From assembly GCF_014493765.1 (NCBI RefSeq), contig NZ_JACTVJ010000012.1, forward strand, positions 248,001 through 312,000: a DNA stretch of 64,000 nucleotides, read 5' to 3'. The notes under the pieces are model-generated. The model was not told the origin of the DNA. It was given only the letters and a program-made list of their open reading frames with translations, and did no database searches. This document shows, piece after piece, positions 41,124-49,692 of this stretch. This stretch comes from Streptomyces polyasparticus (lineage in GTDB: Bacteria; Actinomycetota; Actinomycetes; Streptomycetales; Streptomycetaceae). The translations under genes and the position numbers were made by a program. The stretch's first letter is position 1. Each line of letters begins with the position of its first letter.

Positions 41124-42667
41124 ACAGGCGGACATTCAAGTGGCTCCTTGCCGCAGCGCTGTCCGCACTGACACTGCTGACGGCCTGCACCTCCGAGTCG
41201 CCCGCCGGGCCCGACGACGCCCCGCGCCCCGGTTCCCTGCGGATCCTCGCCTCCAGCGAGCTGAGCGACATGAAGCCGGTGCTCGAACAGGTCGCCCGCG
41301 ACACCGGCATCGAGGTCCGTCCCACCTACATGGGCACCCTCGACGCCGTGGAGCTCCTGGCGCAGGGGAAGGCCGAGGACCGGTACGACGCGGTGTGGCT
41401 GTCCTCGAACGACTATCTGCGCCTGCGGCCCGAAGCGGCCGCGCAGATCGTGTCGGAAACCCCGGTCATGTCGAGCCCGGTCGCCGTCGGGATCAAGCCC
41501 GCGGCGCTCACCGCCCTGGGCTGGCAGCCCGAGAACGTCACCTGGGCGCAGCTCGAACAGGCCGTGCGCGACGGCAAGTTGACCTACGGCATGACCGACC
41601 CGGCACGCTCCCACTCGGGCTTCGCCTCGCTGGTGTCCGTCGCCTCGGCGCTCTCCGGAGCGCAGTCCGCGCTCACCGACGCCGATGTCACGAAGGCCAC
41701 GCCCCGTCTCAAGGAGTTCTTCGCCGGGCAGAAGCTGACGTCGGGTTCCTCGGGCTGGCTGGCGGCGGCGTACAAGCGGCGCGGGAACGTCGACGCCCTC
41801 CTCAACTACGAGTCCGTGCTCGAGAACATCCCCGGGCTGACCGTGATCCGCCCCGAGGACGGCGTCGTCACGGCCGACTACCCGCTCTCCTCGCTCGCGT
41901 CGAGCGACACCGCGACCCGCGAGGAGGTCCGCCGCCTCACCGAAGCACTGCGCGGTGACACCGTCCAGCGGCTGATCACCGAGCGCACCCATCGCCGCCC
42001 GGTCGTCGCCTCGGTGGCACCGGCGGCGGGGCTCGACACGGGCCGGCGCCGCGAACTGCCCTTCCCGGGCAGCCGCTCGGTCGCGGACGGCCTGCTCTCC
42101 TCGTACGAGAACGAGCTGCGCCGCCCCTCCCGTACGGTCTACGTCCTGGACACCTCCGGCTCGATGGAGGGCGAGCGCCTGGACCAGCTCAAGTCGGCAT
42201 TGACCTCGCTCACCGGGGACTTCCGTCAGCGCGAGGAGGTCACGCTGATGCCGTTCGGCTCGGGGGTGAAGAAGGTGCGGACCCATGTGGTGGAGCCCGC
42301 CGACCCCAAGACAGGACTGAACGGAATCCGCAAGGACACGGCCGCGCTGAGCGCGGAGGGCGACACTGCGATCTACACCTCCCTGCAGAAGGCGTACGAC
42401 CATTTGCGGTCGGAACGGGACACGTTCACCTCGATCGTCCTGATGACGGACGGCGAGAACACCACGGGCGCCGACGCGGCCGACTTCACCGCCTTCTACA
42501 AGGGCCTGGATCCCGGGCAGCGCGAGATCCCCGTCTTCCCCATCCTCTTCGGCGACTCCGACAGGTCCGAGCTGCAGGGCATCGCCGACCTGACCGGAGG
42601 CCGGCTCTTCGACGCCCAGGAGGTCTCGCTGGACGGCGCCTTCAAGGAGATCCGTGGCTACCAGTAA
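41120..42667 (+). CDS. Lipoprotein with SBP domain fused to VWA domain
   Basis: 515 residues from ATG 41120. A lipoprotein signal ends LTLLTACTSESP, with the cysteine at about residue 22. An SBP_bac_11-type domain (about 32-310) has LRILASSELSDMKPVLEQV and YDAVWLSSNDYLRL. A von Willebrand A domain (about 335-512) carries the MIDAS: VYVLDTSGSMEGERL (DxSxS), GDTAIYTS and LMTDGENTTGADA. VWA domains bind proteins through a metal. Lnt and Lgt would acylate it. Its last 14 nt overlap the next gene. No close named family known to me; this is the operon's signature protein. Confidence 0.9.
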   Translation: MNRRTFKWLLAAALSALTLLTACTSESPAGPDDAPRPGSLRILASSELSDMKPVLEQVARDTGIEVRPTYMGTLDAVELLAQGKAEDRYDAVWLSSNDYLRLRPEAAAQIVSETPVMSSPVAVGIKPAALTALGWQPENVTWAQLEQAVRDGKLTYGMTDPARSHSGFASLVSVASALSGAQSALTDADVTKATPRLKEFFAGQKLTSGSSGWLAAAYKRRGNVDALLNYESVLENIPGLTVIRPEDGVVTADYPLSSLASSDTATREEVRRLTEALRGDTVQRLITERTHRRPVVASVAPAAGLDTGRRRELPFPGSRSVADGLLSSYENELRRPSRTVYVLDTSGSMEGERLDQLKSALTSLTGDFRQREEVTLMPFGSGVKKVRTHVVEPADPKTGLNGIRKDTAALSAEGDTAIYTSLQKAYDHLRSERDTFTSIVLMTDGENTTGADAADFTAFYKGLDPGQREIPVFPILFGDSDRSELQGIADLTGGRLFDAQEVSLDGAFKEIRGYQ

Positions 42668-43274
42668 GAGGCACCCGGGATATCTGAGCTACCTGGAGTC
42701 CCGCAAGAACATCGCGGGCAGCGCGTGCGGGCTCTTCGGCCTGGTCCTCACCTTCACCGGTGTCGCCGGCGCGTACTGGCCCGTCGTCGTCGCGGGCCTC
42801 TACGGCGCGGGCGCGCTCATCGCCCCGCCGGAGCGGCCCGCCCGACCCGACTTCCCGGACCCCTCGGCCCAACTCGACGCACTGCGCGCCGACTTCGAGA
42901 AGCTGCGCGCCTATCTGGCGGACGTCGAGCTGTCGGTCACGGCGGCCGCCCGGCTGCGCGAGGTCACCGACCTCCTCGCCGCTCTCCTCGAACGCGGCTG
43001 GGTGGCGGAACTCCTCGCGCACGACCCGGAGAGCGTGCACGTGCTCGCGCGGGTCGTCCGCCGCGATCTGCCGGAGGCCGTCGACACCTTCGTACGGACC
43101 CGCTGGTGGACCCGGATGGCTCCGGGCACCGACCCTCCCGAACTGCATCTGGAGCGCCAGCTCGGCCTCCTCAAGGCAGAGTCCGAGCAGCTGGCGGCCG
43201 GTCTGCGCGCGGTGGAGGAGCGGCGGCAGGAGTCGCATACGCGGTATCTGGAGGAGCGGGGCGGGAGCGTGTGA
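42654..43274 (+). CDS. Small membrane protein with coiled coils, end of the TelA operon
   Basis: 206 residues from GTG 42654, overlapping the VWA gene by 14 nt. One or two membrane segments (NIAGSACGLFGLVLTFTGVAGA and YWPVVVAGLYGAGALIAPP, about 19-57) precede a cytoplasmic part with helical coiled-coil-like heptads (SAQLDALRADFEKLRAYLADVE; LLKAESEQLAAGLRAVEERRQE). It may anchor TelA to the membrane (inference). The family is not recognised. The stop TGA (43272-43274) lies in the first copy of a 27-bp tandem repeat. Confidence 0.8.
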   Translation: MATSKRHPGYLSYLESRKNIAGSACGLFGLVLTFTGVAGAYWPVVVAGLYGAGALIAPPERPARPDFPDPSAQLDALRADFEKLRAYLADVELSVTAAARLREVTDLLAALLERGWVAELLAHDPESVHVLARVVRRDLPEAVDTFVRTRWWTRMAPGTDPPELHLERQLGLLKAESEQLAAGLRAVEERRQESHTRYLEERGGSV

Positions 43275-43341
43275 GGGCGGTGGCTCAGCGGAAGCGTGTG
43301 AGGGCGGTGGCTCAGCAGAAGCGGTGAGGGCGGTGGCTCAG
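43267..43341 (+). repeat. 27-bp tandem repeat containing both flanking stop codons
   Basis: GCGTGTGAGGGCGG... starts at 43267, 43294 and (one base shorter) 43321. The first copy carries the stop of the TelA-operon gene; the last ends at the stop of the convergent cupin-like gene (43338-43340). Confidence 0.9.
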
Positions 43342-43754
43342 TCGGGCTTCGGCGCGTCCACGCGATAGCCCGGGACGGACGGCCAGCGCACCGTGAGGAC
43401 CACCGACTCCTCCTCCGCGTGCCAGGAGTGGTCGACGCCCTTGCCCCACAGGACGTACTCGCCCTGTTCGGCGAGCACCACGTCATGACCGGGGAACATC
43501 ATCCGGAAGCGCCCGCTGATCAGGACGAGGAGCGCCGTACGGATCTCGCCGGTGGCCCACTCCGCGCGGGTGTCCCCCTGGGGGTGCACCCCCCATTTGA
43601 TCTCCAGCTCGGCGCAGTGCCGCGGGTCGGCCGGATCCTTGAAGTGGCCGAGGAGCCAGCCGCGGTCGAGGGCGGCGTCGCGGTCCGCCCGGCCCGCGTA
43701 CACCCCGTCGGCCACCTCGTGGAAGGCGCCGCCCTCCTGTTCGTACACGCTCAC
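43338..43754 (-). CDS. Cupin-like small protein
   Basis: 138 residues from GTG 43754, which overlaps the stop of the ROK gene as GTGA. The C-terminal half has a cupin look: TALLVLISGRFRMMFPGHDVVL, then EQGEYVLWGKGVDHSWHAEEESVVLTVRWPS, with His residues placed like metal ligands. The N-terminal half (EVADGVYAGRADRDAALDRGWLLGHF) is not typical. Coupling to a ROK regulator suggests a ligand-sensing or sugar-modifying role; not shown. Confidence 0.75.
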   Translation of the reverse strand: MSVYEQEGGAFHEVADGVYAGRADRDAALDRGWLLGHFKDPADPRHCAELEIKWGVHPQGDTRAEWATGEIRTALLVLISGRFRMMFPGHDVVLAEQGEYVLWGKGVDHSWHAEEESVVLTVRWPSVPGYRVDAPKPD

Positions 43755-44980
43755 GCCAGTGCTTTCATCGGGTCGTCGAGGACGGGCTGCCAAGCCAGTT
43801 CGGCAGCCCCTACAAGGGAGTTGTGGTCGAGGGTGCAGGCGAGGATCGGCACTCCCCCGCTGCGTCCCCACAGGCTGCGGTCGGCGACCACGGCGCGCAG
43901 CCGGTCCGGGTCGGCGTCGAGCAGCGCGCGGTGCAGGCCGCCGAGGATGATCCGGTCCGGGTTCAGGATGTTCACCAGGCCGGCGAGGCCGAGGCCGAGG
44001 CGGTCGATGAGTTCCTCGGCCGCCAGACGGACCTGCGGTTCGGCGTAGGAGTCGCGCAGCAGGTCGAGGGACTGCTGCAGGAGCGAGACCTCGGGGCCCG
44101 GTTCGCGTCCGGCCTTCGTGAGGAAGGCCAGCGGGTCGGCCTCCACGTCCAGGCACCCGCGGCTGCCGCAGTGGCAGGGGCGGCCCTCGGGGTTGACAGT
44201 CAGATGACCGACTTCCAGGGCGAGGCCCGAACTGCCCGTGTGCAGACGGCCGTCGAGCACCAGCGCACCGCCGACGCCGCGATGCCCGGTGGCCACGCAC
44301 AGCAGATGCGCGGCGCCCCGTCCGGCGCCGTGCCGGTGCTCGGCGAGCGCGGCGAGGTTGACGTCGTTCCCGGTGAACGCGCTGACGTCCAGGCCCGCGG
44401 CCGCGATCCGTTCGGCGAAGATCTGCCGTACGGGTGCGCCGACCGGCCAGGCCAGATGCAGCGGATTGAGGGCGAGGCCCTCGGGGTCCGCGACGGCGGA
44501 CGGGACGGCGAGCCCGGCCCCCGCACATCTGCGGCCGGAGGCTGCGAGCAGTTCGGCGCCGGCGTCGACCACCGCGCTGATCACCTGGACGGGGTCGGCC
44601 TCGATGTCCTCGCACCCGGGTGTCGTGGCCACGATCCGGCCGCCGAGGCCGACGAGTGCGGCACGGTAGCCGTCGGCGTGCACCTGTGCGGCGAGGACGA
44701 CAGGACCGTCCTCGGCGACGTGCAGCCGGTGCGAGGGCCGGCCCTGCGAGCCGCCGGCCGCACCGGGTTCGACGGTGATCAGGCCGAGCGCCTCGAGCTC
44801 GGCGGCGACGACTCCGGCGGTGGCCCGCGTGACGCCCAGCTCGGCGGTGAGCACGGAACGGGTCGGGGCTCGCCCCGTATGCACGAGCTCCAACGCGGGG
44901 CCGAGCGCTCCACGCCCCCGGTCAAGGCGGGTCCGCACGGTGGCGGACCGCGCTTCGCTTGAGGCCGTGTTGCCGTTCAT
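43751..44980 (-). CDS. ROK-family transcriptional regulator (with N-terminal HTH)
   Basis: 409 residues from ATG 44980. A winged-helix N-terminus (about 20-85, RSVLTAELGVTRATAGVVAAELEALGL) is fused to a ROK sugar-kinase-like domain (about 100-400). ROK signs are GLAVPSAVADPEG, TGHRGVGGALVLDGRLH and the zinc motif CHCGSRGCLDVEAD (C-x-C-x4-C). Such XylR/NagC-type proteins repress sugar genes. Its stop overlaps the cupin-like gene, which is its only obvious partner. Confidence 0.93.
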   Translation of the reverse strand: MNGNTASSEARSATVRTRLDRGRGALGPALELVHTGRAPTRSVLTAELGVTRATAGVVAAELEALGLITVEPGAAGGSQGRPSHRLHVAEDGPVVLAAQVHADGYRAALVGLGGRIVATTPGCEDIEADPVQVISAVVDAGAELLAASGRRCAGAGLAVPSAVADPEGLALNPLHLAWPVGAPVRQIFAERIAAAGLDVSAFTGNDVNLAALAEHRHGAGRGAAHLLCVATGHRGVGGALVLDGRLHTGSSGLALEVGHLTVNPEGRPCHCGSRGCLDVEADPLAFLTKAGREPGPEVSLLQQSLDLLRDSYAEPQVRLAAEELIDRLGLGLAGLVNILNPDRIILGGLHRALLDADPDRLRAVVADRSLWGRSGGVPILACTLDHNSLVGAAELAWQPVLDDPMKALA

Positions 44981-45136
44981 GGGGCCGAGTCTCCCATGAT
45001 CCGCCGGACGTTCAGCGGCAGGATCCATCAGGTTCGCGCTGAGCTTGGGGGTTGTCTGACCCTTCAGGAGAGGTTGAGACTTCGCGTACGGGCTGCTGTG
45101 CTTCGCCCTCAAGGCGGCAGGCCCGCGTCGGCGGCT

Positions 45137-45784
45137 CTACGCGAGGCCGCTCACCCGCAAGGTGAGGTTCAGCCGCCCCACAAGCCCCAGCTTCGCGGGG
45201 GCTGTTCCCCCGTGGACCCGCGGCACTCCGTGGTAGTTCAGCCGGGATTCCCCGCCGAACACGAACGCGTCGCCGCTGCGCAGTTCCACGTCCGTGTAGG
45301 GCTTCGTCCTCGTCTCACCGTTGCCGAAGCGGAAGACACAGGTGTCGCCGAGGCTGACCGACACCACGGGATCGAGGGACTTCTCGTCCTGGTCCCGGTG
45401 CATGCCCATCCGGGCGTCCGCGTCGTAGAAGTTGATGAGGGCGATGTCGTACGGGGCCGCCGCGAACTCCTCGCCGAGCGCGGCCGCCGCCGTTCGCCGA
45501 CCCAGGTCCACGAGTGAGGCGGGCATCGCCTTGACCGGCGCTCCGTCACCGTCCACGGCCGTACGCGCATAGCCGTAGGGGAACCAGTGCCAGCCGAGGC
45601 CGAACTGCCGCACCGACATCCGTCCACCGCCGGGGGTGGTGACCTCGCGCAGCCCGGCCGGCGGGCGGGCCCAGGTGCGGCACTGTTCGAGGAGCGCCCG
45701 CTGTTCGGCGGGGTCCAGCCAGTCCGGCAGGTGTACGGCGCCGGGTGCGATGGTGCGGCGTGGGCGCCGGAACAGCTCGTCCAT
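45137..45784 (-). CDS. alkB: AlkB-family Fe(II)/2-oxoglutarate dioxygenase
   Basis: 215 residues from ATG 45784. The iron ligands are visible in MGMHRDQDEKSL (HxD) and SRLNYHGVPRV (second His). The 2-oxoglutarate arginine region is RLNLTLRVSG. The front GLGWHWFPYGYA and the ending match bacterial AlkB, which removes alkyl groups from DNA or RNA bases. It lies 16 nt downstream of the GntR gene on the same strand, so the two probably form an operon. Induction by alkylation would then be unusual, since there is no Ada. Confidence 0.93.
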   Translation of the reverse strand: MDELFRRPRRTIAPGAVHLPDWLDPAEQRALLEQCRTWARPPAGLREVTTPGGGRMSVRQFGLGWHWFPYGYARTAVDGDGAPVKAMPASLVDLGRRTAAAALGEEFAAAPYDIALINFYDADARMGMHRDQDEKSLDPVVSVSLGDTCVFRFGNGETRTKPYTDVELRSGDAFVFGGESRLNYHGVPRVHGGTAPAKLGLVGRLNLTLRVSGLA

Positions 45785-45800
45785 GTGGCCTGAGCCTGCT

Positions 45801-46508
45801 CTACGCGTCGTTCAGATCGTCGCCGGCGTCGACTGAGGGATCCAGGTCGGCCTTCGCGCCGGCGTTCGCGTTGCGCCGGTGCGCCGCGATCTTCGCCCGG
45901 CTGGTGGCGAGGTGCTGGGCGGCCAGTTCGTCGACGCGCTGCACGTCCCGCGCCTCGATGGCCAGGTACAGCTCCTCGTGCTCGTGCGCGAAGAGGTCGA
46001 AGTCGTCGTGCTGGCCGAGCAGCCAGCGCATCCGGCTCTGCAGGATGCCGCCGAGCTCGCTCAACAGGGCGTTGTCGGCGAGTTCGGTGACGGTTTGATG
46101 GAAGTCGGCGGCCTTGCGGCGCGCCGCCTGCCCGTCACCCTTGGCCGAAGCGGCCAGCTGCTGGTCCAGGTCGTCGCGCAGCTTCGCCAGTCCGGCGCGG
46201 GTGCGGCGCTCGGCGGCGAGCCGGAAGGCGAGCGTCTCCAGGGCGGAGCGGACCTCGTTGAGGTCGGAGATATCGGACTGGCTGAACTCGCGCACCACGG
46301 CCCAGGTGCGGGGCCGTGGCGTCACCAGGCCCTCACTGACGAGGCTGCGCAGCGCATCGCGTACGGGCAGCCGACTGACGCCGAGTTCGGCGGCGATCTC
46401 GCGCTCGACCAGCTTGCTGCCGGGAGCGCGCGTACCGTCGATGATCTCGTCGCGCAGGGTGTTCATGACCCGCTCCGACTCGGGGGTGAATTCCTCAGCC
46501 GTTGCCAT
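45801..46508 (-). CDS. GntR/FadR-family transcriptional regulator
   Basis: 235 residues from ATG 46508. The winged helix (about 10-78) reads VMNTLRDEIIDGTRAPGSKLVEREIAAELGVSRLPVRDALRSLVSEGLV. The FCD-type effector domain (about 90-220) follows with EVRSALETLAFRLAAERR and ADFHQTVTELADN. It is divergent from an amidohydrolase gene, with candidate operators between (46574-46581 and 46661-46672), and upstream of alkB. The likely target is the amidohydrolase (inference). Confidence 0.92.
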   Translation of the reverse strand: MATAEEFTPESERVMNTLRDEIIDGTRAPGSKLVEREIAAELGVSRLPVRDALRSLVSEGLVTPRPRTWAVVREFSQSDISDLNEVRSALETLAFRLAAERRTRAGLAKLRDDLDQQLAASAKGDGQAARRKAADFHQTVTELADNALLSELGGILQSRMRWLLGQHDDFDLFAHEHEELYLAIEARDVQRVDELAAQHLATSRAKIAAHRRNANAGAKADLDPSVDAGDDLNDA

Positions 46509-46573
46509 GGCGGCATTTTCGCATCCGAGATCGCCCAGACGGCCTTCGACGACCCTGTGGGTGGCAACGATTC

Positions 46574-46672
46574 GTATACCACCACGCTTGTCGACACCCA
46601 CAAAGACGCTCGCGATTCCGGCGAAGCCGCGTATCGGATAGCAAGCAGCCCACCGCCGCTTTGGTATCCCAA
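46574..46672. promoter_or_regulatory. Candidate GntR operators in the divergent gap
   Basis: GTATACCA (46574-46581; TGGTATAC on the minus strand) and TTGGTATCCCAA (46661-46672) share the TTGGTAT form typical of FadR-type GntR sites. The second overlaps what should be the amidohydrolase promoter region (40 nt before its GTG). Confidence 0.5.
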
Positions 46673-46712
46673 ATGTTAGAGTCCCCGGGTCGCTCACCCG
46701 CAGGAGGATCCC

Positions 46713-48179
46713 GTGCACACCCGCTGGCGCGCCGCCCATGTACTCGCCTTCCAGAACGGCCGGCATGTGCTGCTGCGCGACGGCGAAGTGGTGTGGCAGG
46801 ACGACACCATCGTTCATGTCGGGCGCGGCTGGGAAGGCCCGGTCGACGAGGACGTGGACCTCGGCGGGCGGCTGGTCATGCCCGGCCTGATCGACCTCGA
46901 CGCGCTGGCCGACATCGACCACCTGATCCTCGACTCATGGCACTCCCCCGAGACCGGACCGGGGCTGCAGTGGTCCCGCACGTACGCGCGCGCGAGCCGT
47001 GATGTGTTCACACGCGCCGAACGCGCGACCGTCCGCGAGTACGCCCTCGTCCAGCTCGCCCTGCACGGCGTCACCACGTACATGCCGATCGCGTCCGAGG
47101 TGCACAGCTCCTGGGCGGAGACGTTCGAGGAGTTCACGGATCTGGCGGAGGCCTCGCGGCGCATCGGACTGCGGGGCTATCTCGGCCCGAGCTACCGCTC
47201 CGCCGTCAATGTCGTCGACGCCGAAGGCAACCGCGATCTGCACTTCGACGAGGAGCGCGGGCGCGCCGGACTCAGGGACGCCGAGCGGTTCCTCGACCAT
47301 GTCGAGCGGCTCGACGACCCGCTGGTGCAGGCCGCCTTGCTGCCCTGCCGTATCGAGACGATGACCCCCGACCTGCTGCGCGCCACCGCGGATCTCGCAC
47401 GCGAGCGCGGCGTCCCGGTCCGCCTGCACTGCCTGCAGGGCAGCGTCGAGCGCGAGCTCGTGCACCGCCTGTACGGCTGCACCCCGCTCCAACTGATCGA
47501 GCGCACCGGCCTGTTCGACACCCATCTGCTCATCCCGCACGGCATCGTCATCGACCGGCACCCTTCCGTGCACGGCGAGGACAACGGCGATCTGGACACC
47601 CTCGTGCACGCCGGTGTCTCCGTCATCCACTGCCCGCAGACCTCGCTGCGCTACGGCGACGTACTGCACTCGTTCGGCGACTACCGCAACGCGGGCCTCA
47701 ATCTCTGCCTGGGCACCGACTCCTTCCCGCCGGACCTGATCCGCGGCATGGACCTCGGCGTCCACCTCGCCAAGGTGGTCGACGGCCGGCCCGACGCGGC
47801 ACCCGCCGAGGCGTACGTGGAGGCCGCGACGCTGGGCGGCGCCCGCGCGCTGGGACGCGAGGACCTGGGGCGGCTCGCGCCCGGCGCCCGTGCCGACCTG
47901 GTCGCCTTCCGCCTCGACGACATCCGCGACGGGGTGCTCGACGACCCGGTGCGCACCCTGCTGCTGAACGGCACGGCCCGCAATGCCACACACTCCGTGG
48001 TCGACGGCCGCCCGGTCCTCGTCGACGGCGCCCTGCCCGGAGTCGACGTCGAGGCGCTGCGCGCCCGCGCCCAGGCGCTGTTCGCCACGATGCGCGCGGC
48101 CTACAGCGAGCGCGACCACCGGGGCCGCGGGGCCGACGAGCTGTTTCCGCCGACGTTTGCGCCCTTCGTCGAGCAGTAG
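46713..48179 (+). CDS. Amidohydrolase of the ATZ/TRZ-cytosine-deaminase type with altered metal site
   Basis: 488 residues from GTG 46713, behind GGAGGATCC. The TIM-barrel amidohydrolase layout is plain: RLVMPGLIDLDALADIDHL, GVTTYMPIASEVH, VRLHCLQGS, THLLIPHGIVIDRH, VIHCPQTSLRYG, LCLGTDSFPPDL and a C-terminal LAPGARADLVAFRLDD. The N-terminal HxH metal pair, normally after PGLI/PGFV, is missing: DLDAL stands there instead. The other ligands (His in RLHC and LIPHG, Asp in GTDS) remain. It may be a one-metal enzyme or use a different chemistry. Divergent from GntR. Confidence 0.85.
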   Translation: MHTRWRAAHVLAFQNGRHVLLRDGEVVWQDDTIVHVGRGWEGPVDEDVDLGGRLVMPGLIDLDALADIDHLILDSWHSPETGPGLQWSRTYARASRDVFTRAERATVREYALVQLALHGVTTYMPIASEVHSSWAETFEEFTDLAEASRRIGLRGYLGPSYRSAVNVVDAEGNRDLHFDEERGRAGLRDAERFLDHVERLDDPLVQAALLPCRIETMTPDLLRATADLARERGVPVRLHCLQGSVERELVHRLYGCTPLQLIERTGLFDTHLLIPHGIVIDRHPSVHGEDNGDLDTLVHAGVSVIHCPQTSLRYGDVLHSFGDYRNAGLNLCLGTDSFPPDLIRGMDLGVHLAKVVDGRPDAAPAEAYVEAATLGGARALGREDLGRLAPGARADLVAFRLDDIRDGVLDDPVRTLLLNGTARNATHSVVDGRPVLVDGALPGVDVEALRARAQALFATMRAAYSERDHRGRGADELFPPTFAPFVEQ

Positions 48180-48197
48180 GTTCAGGTCCCTTCGTCG

Positions 48198-49029
48198 GTG
48201 GACGGGCCACAATCTGACGCCACTTGGACAGATCTGAATCTCAACCGTCACACGGCTGGCGCGTCGACTCCGGAAGGCACCCGCACGGGGGAAACCTGGT
48301 CCGACTCCTCCCAGCTCACCTCACTGACCGTGGGCGGCACCACCTACGCCGGCCAGTACGGGGCCACGGATCAAAGCGAGCACATCAAGCTCGGCCCAAC
48401 TACCTTCCACAACGGGCCACTTGACCTCTCGGCCCAGACCACAGGCGGCGTGGACATGGGATTCAATCGAGACCCCGGGGGCACTCCGAATTCCATGACC
48501 ACGGGCGGAAAGGCGTACTTCTACCTCACCGACGTCATCGGCTCCGTCATCGGCCTCGCAGATGAAACCGGCGCAAAGGTCAACTCCTACGCCTACAGCC
48601 CCTGCGGCGTCACCCGCAACACGACCACGGAACAGGTTCCGCAGCCGTACCGGTTCGCCGACGGCCACCAAGACCCCACCGACCTCTACCACTACGGCGC
48701 CCGCAACTACGACCCCAACATCGGCCGCTTCAACAGCCCCGACCCTTCCGGCCAGGAAAAGACCCTTACCTGCACGCCGAAGGCGACCCCGTCAACCGCA
48801 TCGACCCGACAGGGCTGTTCAGCTTCTCCGATGTTCTGGATGTAGCTGAAAAGGTCGTCACTGTCGCCACAGGATGCGCGGGGGCGTCGGCCTGGCCGCA
48901 GAGACCGTAGGACTACAACCATCGACCATCCCCCTCGGCACCGCCGGCACGGCGGGTGCAGGTCTTCTCGGATGCGGAATCGGCATTGGTGCAGCGCTGA
49001 TAAACGCAGACTTGATTCCCTACGGATGA
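48198..49029 (+). pseudogene. RHS-repeat protein C-terminal fragment, truncated and frameshifted
   Basis: From 48198 the frame reads an RHS core: YFYLTDVIGSVIGLADETG, VNSYAYSPCGV, YRFADGHQDPTDLYHYGARNYDPNIGRF and the PDPSGQEK motif. At about 48760 one base is missing; the sequence DPYLHAEGDPVNRIDPTGL then continues in another frame (48760-48910). A second frame change near 48885 leads to a Gly/Ala-rich tail GVGLAAETVGLQPSTIPLG... ending at TGA 49027-49029. The N-terminal thousand or more residues of a normal RHS protein are absent. It is therefore a decayed end of an RHS toxin-like protein, not a working gene. Confidence 0.85.
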
Positions 49030-49066
49030 CACCTGATCAAACCAGCTAGTCCGTTACGACCCGGCA

Positions 49067-49096
49067 GGGGTGGCGCTGGATGGCTTTCGCCACCCC
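49067..49096 (+). terminator. 9-bp hairpin after the RHS fragment
   Basis: GGGGTGGCG (49067-49075) pairs perfectly with CGCCACCCC (49088-49096) across a 12-nt loop, just after the last RHS frame ends (49029). Confidence 0.6.
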
Positions 49097-49161
49097 CGCC
49101 GACACGATGTGGCCTGCAGAAGATACCGCTTCGGATGCACTCACTTGATGAGAGGAAATCC

Positions 49162-49269
49162 GTGAACATGCAGATCCTGGCGCGTGGTGCGTACGGGCCG
49201 GACTTCCCTGTCTGGCTCTGGGTCGCACTGATAGTTGTCTTCATCGCAGCCGCTTTGCTTTCGGCCTAG
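49162..49269 (+). CDS. 35-aa single-pass membrane protein
   Basis: GTG 49162 behind AGAGGAAAT. 36 codons to TAG 49267-49269. One hydrophobic helix (PVWLWVALIVVFIAAALLSA) after a short front MQILARGAYGPDF. It sits right after the RHS remnant, where immunity or orphan-tip genes often lie. Confidence 0.5.
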   Translation: MNMQILARGAYGPDFPVWLWVALIVVFIAAALLSA

Positions 49270-49349
49270 CGGAGGCGGAAGTAGGGATCCTGACATGGCC
49301 CCACGGGCACACCCCACCTTTCGCGGAACAAGGATCAGGCAGAACGCCC

Positions 49350-49541
49350 ATGTCGAATAACGAGTACCGCAAGGCGTGGAGGAATCTGACCCTCGCCTTC
49401 ATCGTCCTGTACCTCTTGATAGGCATAAGCATGATTGCCTCCGGATCATCTGCCAGTAGCGCATGGATCAGACCGCTGTGGTTGATCGCTCCTGCCCTTG
49501 GGGTGGCAGTTGTCATTCGAACCAGGCGTCCCAAGAGGTAG
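49350..49541 (+). CDS. 63-aa membrane protein, two segments
   Basis: ATG 49350. A front MSNNEYRKAWRNL is followed by two hydrophobic helices (LTLAFIVLYLLIGISMIA and WIRPLWLIAPALGVAVVI) and a basic end RTRRPKR, which should stay inside. Codon use is less GC-biased than in neighbours. No family recognised; position next to RHS fragments suggests an accessory gene. Confidence 0.6.
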   Translation: MSNNEYRKAWRNLTLAFIVLYLLIGISMIASGSSASSAWIRPLWLIAPALGVAVVIRTRRPKR

Positions 49542-49692
49542 GTAGAGCCCAGGGAGCCCGCCCGGGAGGGGATCGGCGCTCCCCGGGAATGCGCGCCGGG
49601 AGACACACCTGGCAATGGCGACGCGAGACCTGTACGACGAGGCGGCGCCCGAGTCGGAAACTGCGCCGGCCTGAGGAAGCGGAGGTACTCCG

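Noticed and set aside
43292-43341. Extra short coding frame in the 27-bp array
   Set aside because: Open only because the repeat unit is copied; no start signal of its own.
49616-49675. 19-codon ORF between small membrane genes
   Set aside because: Weak ribosome-binding site and no recognisable feature; too short to support.
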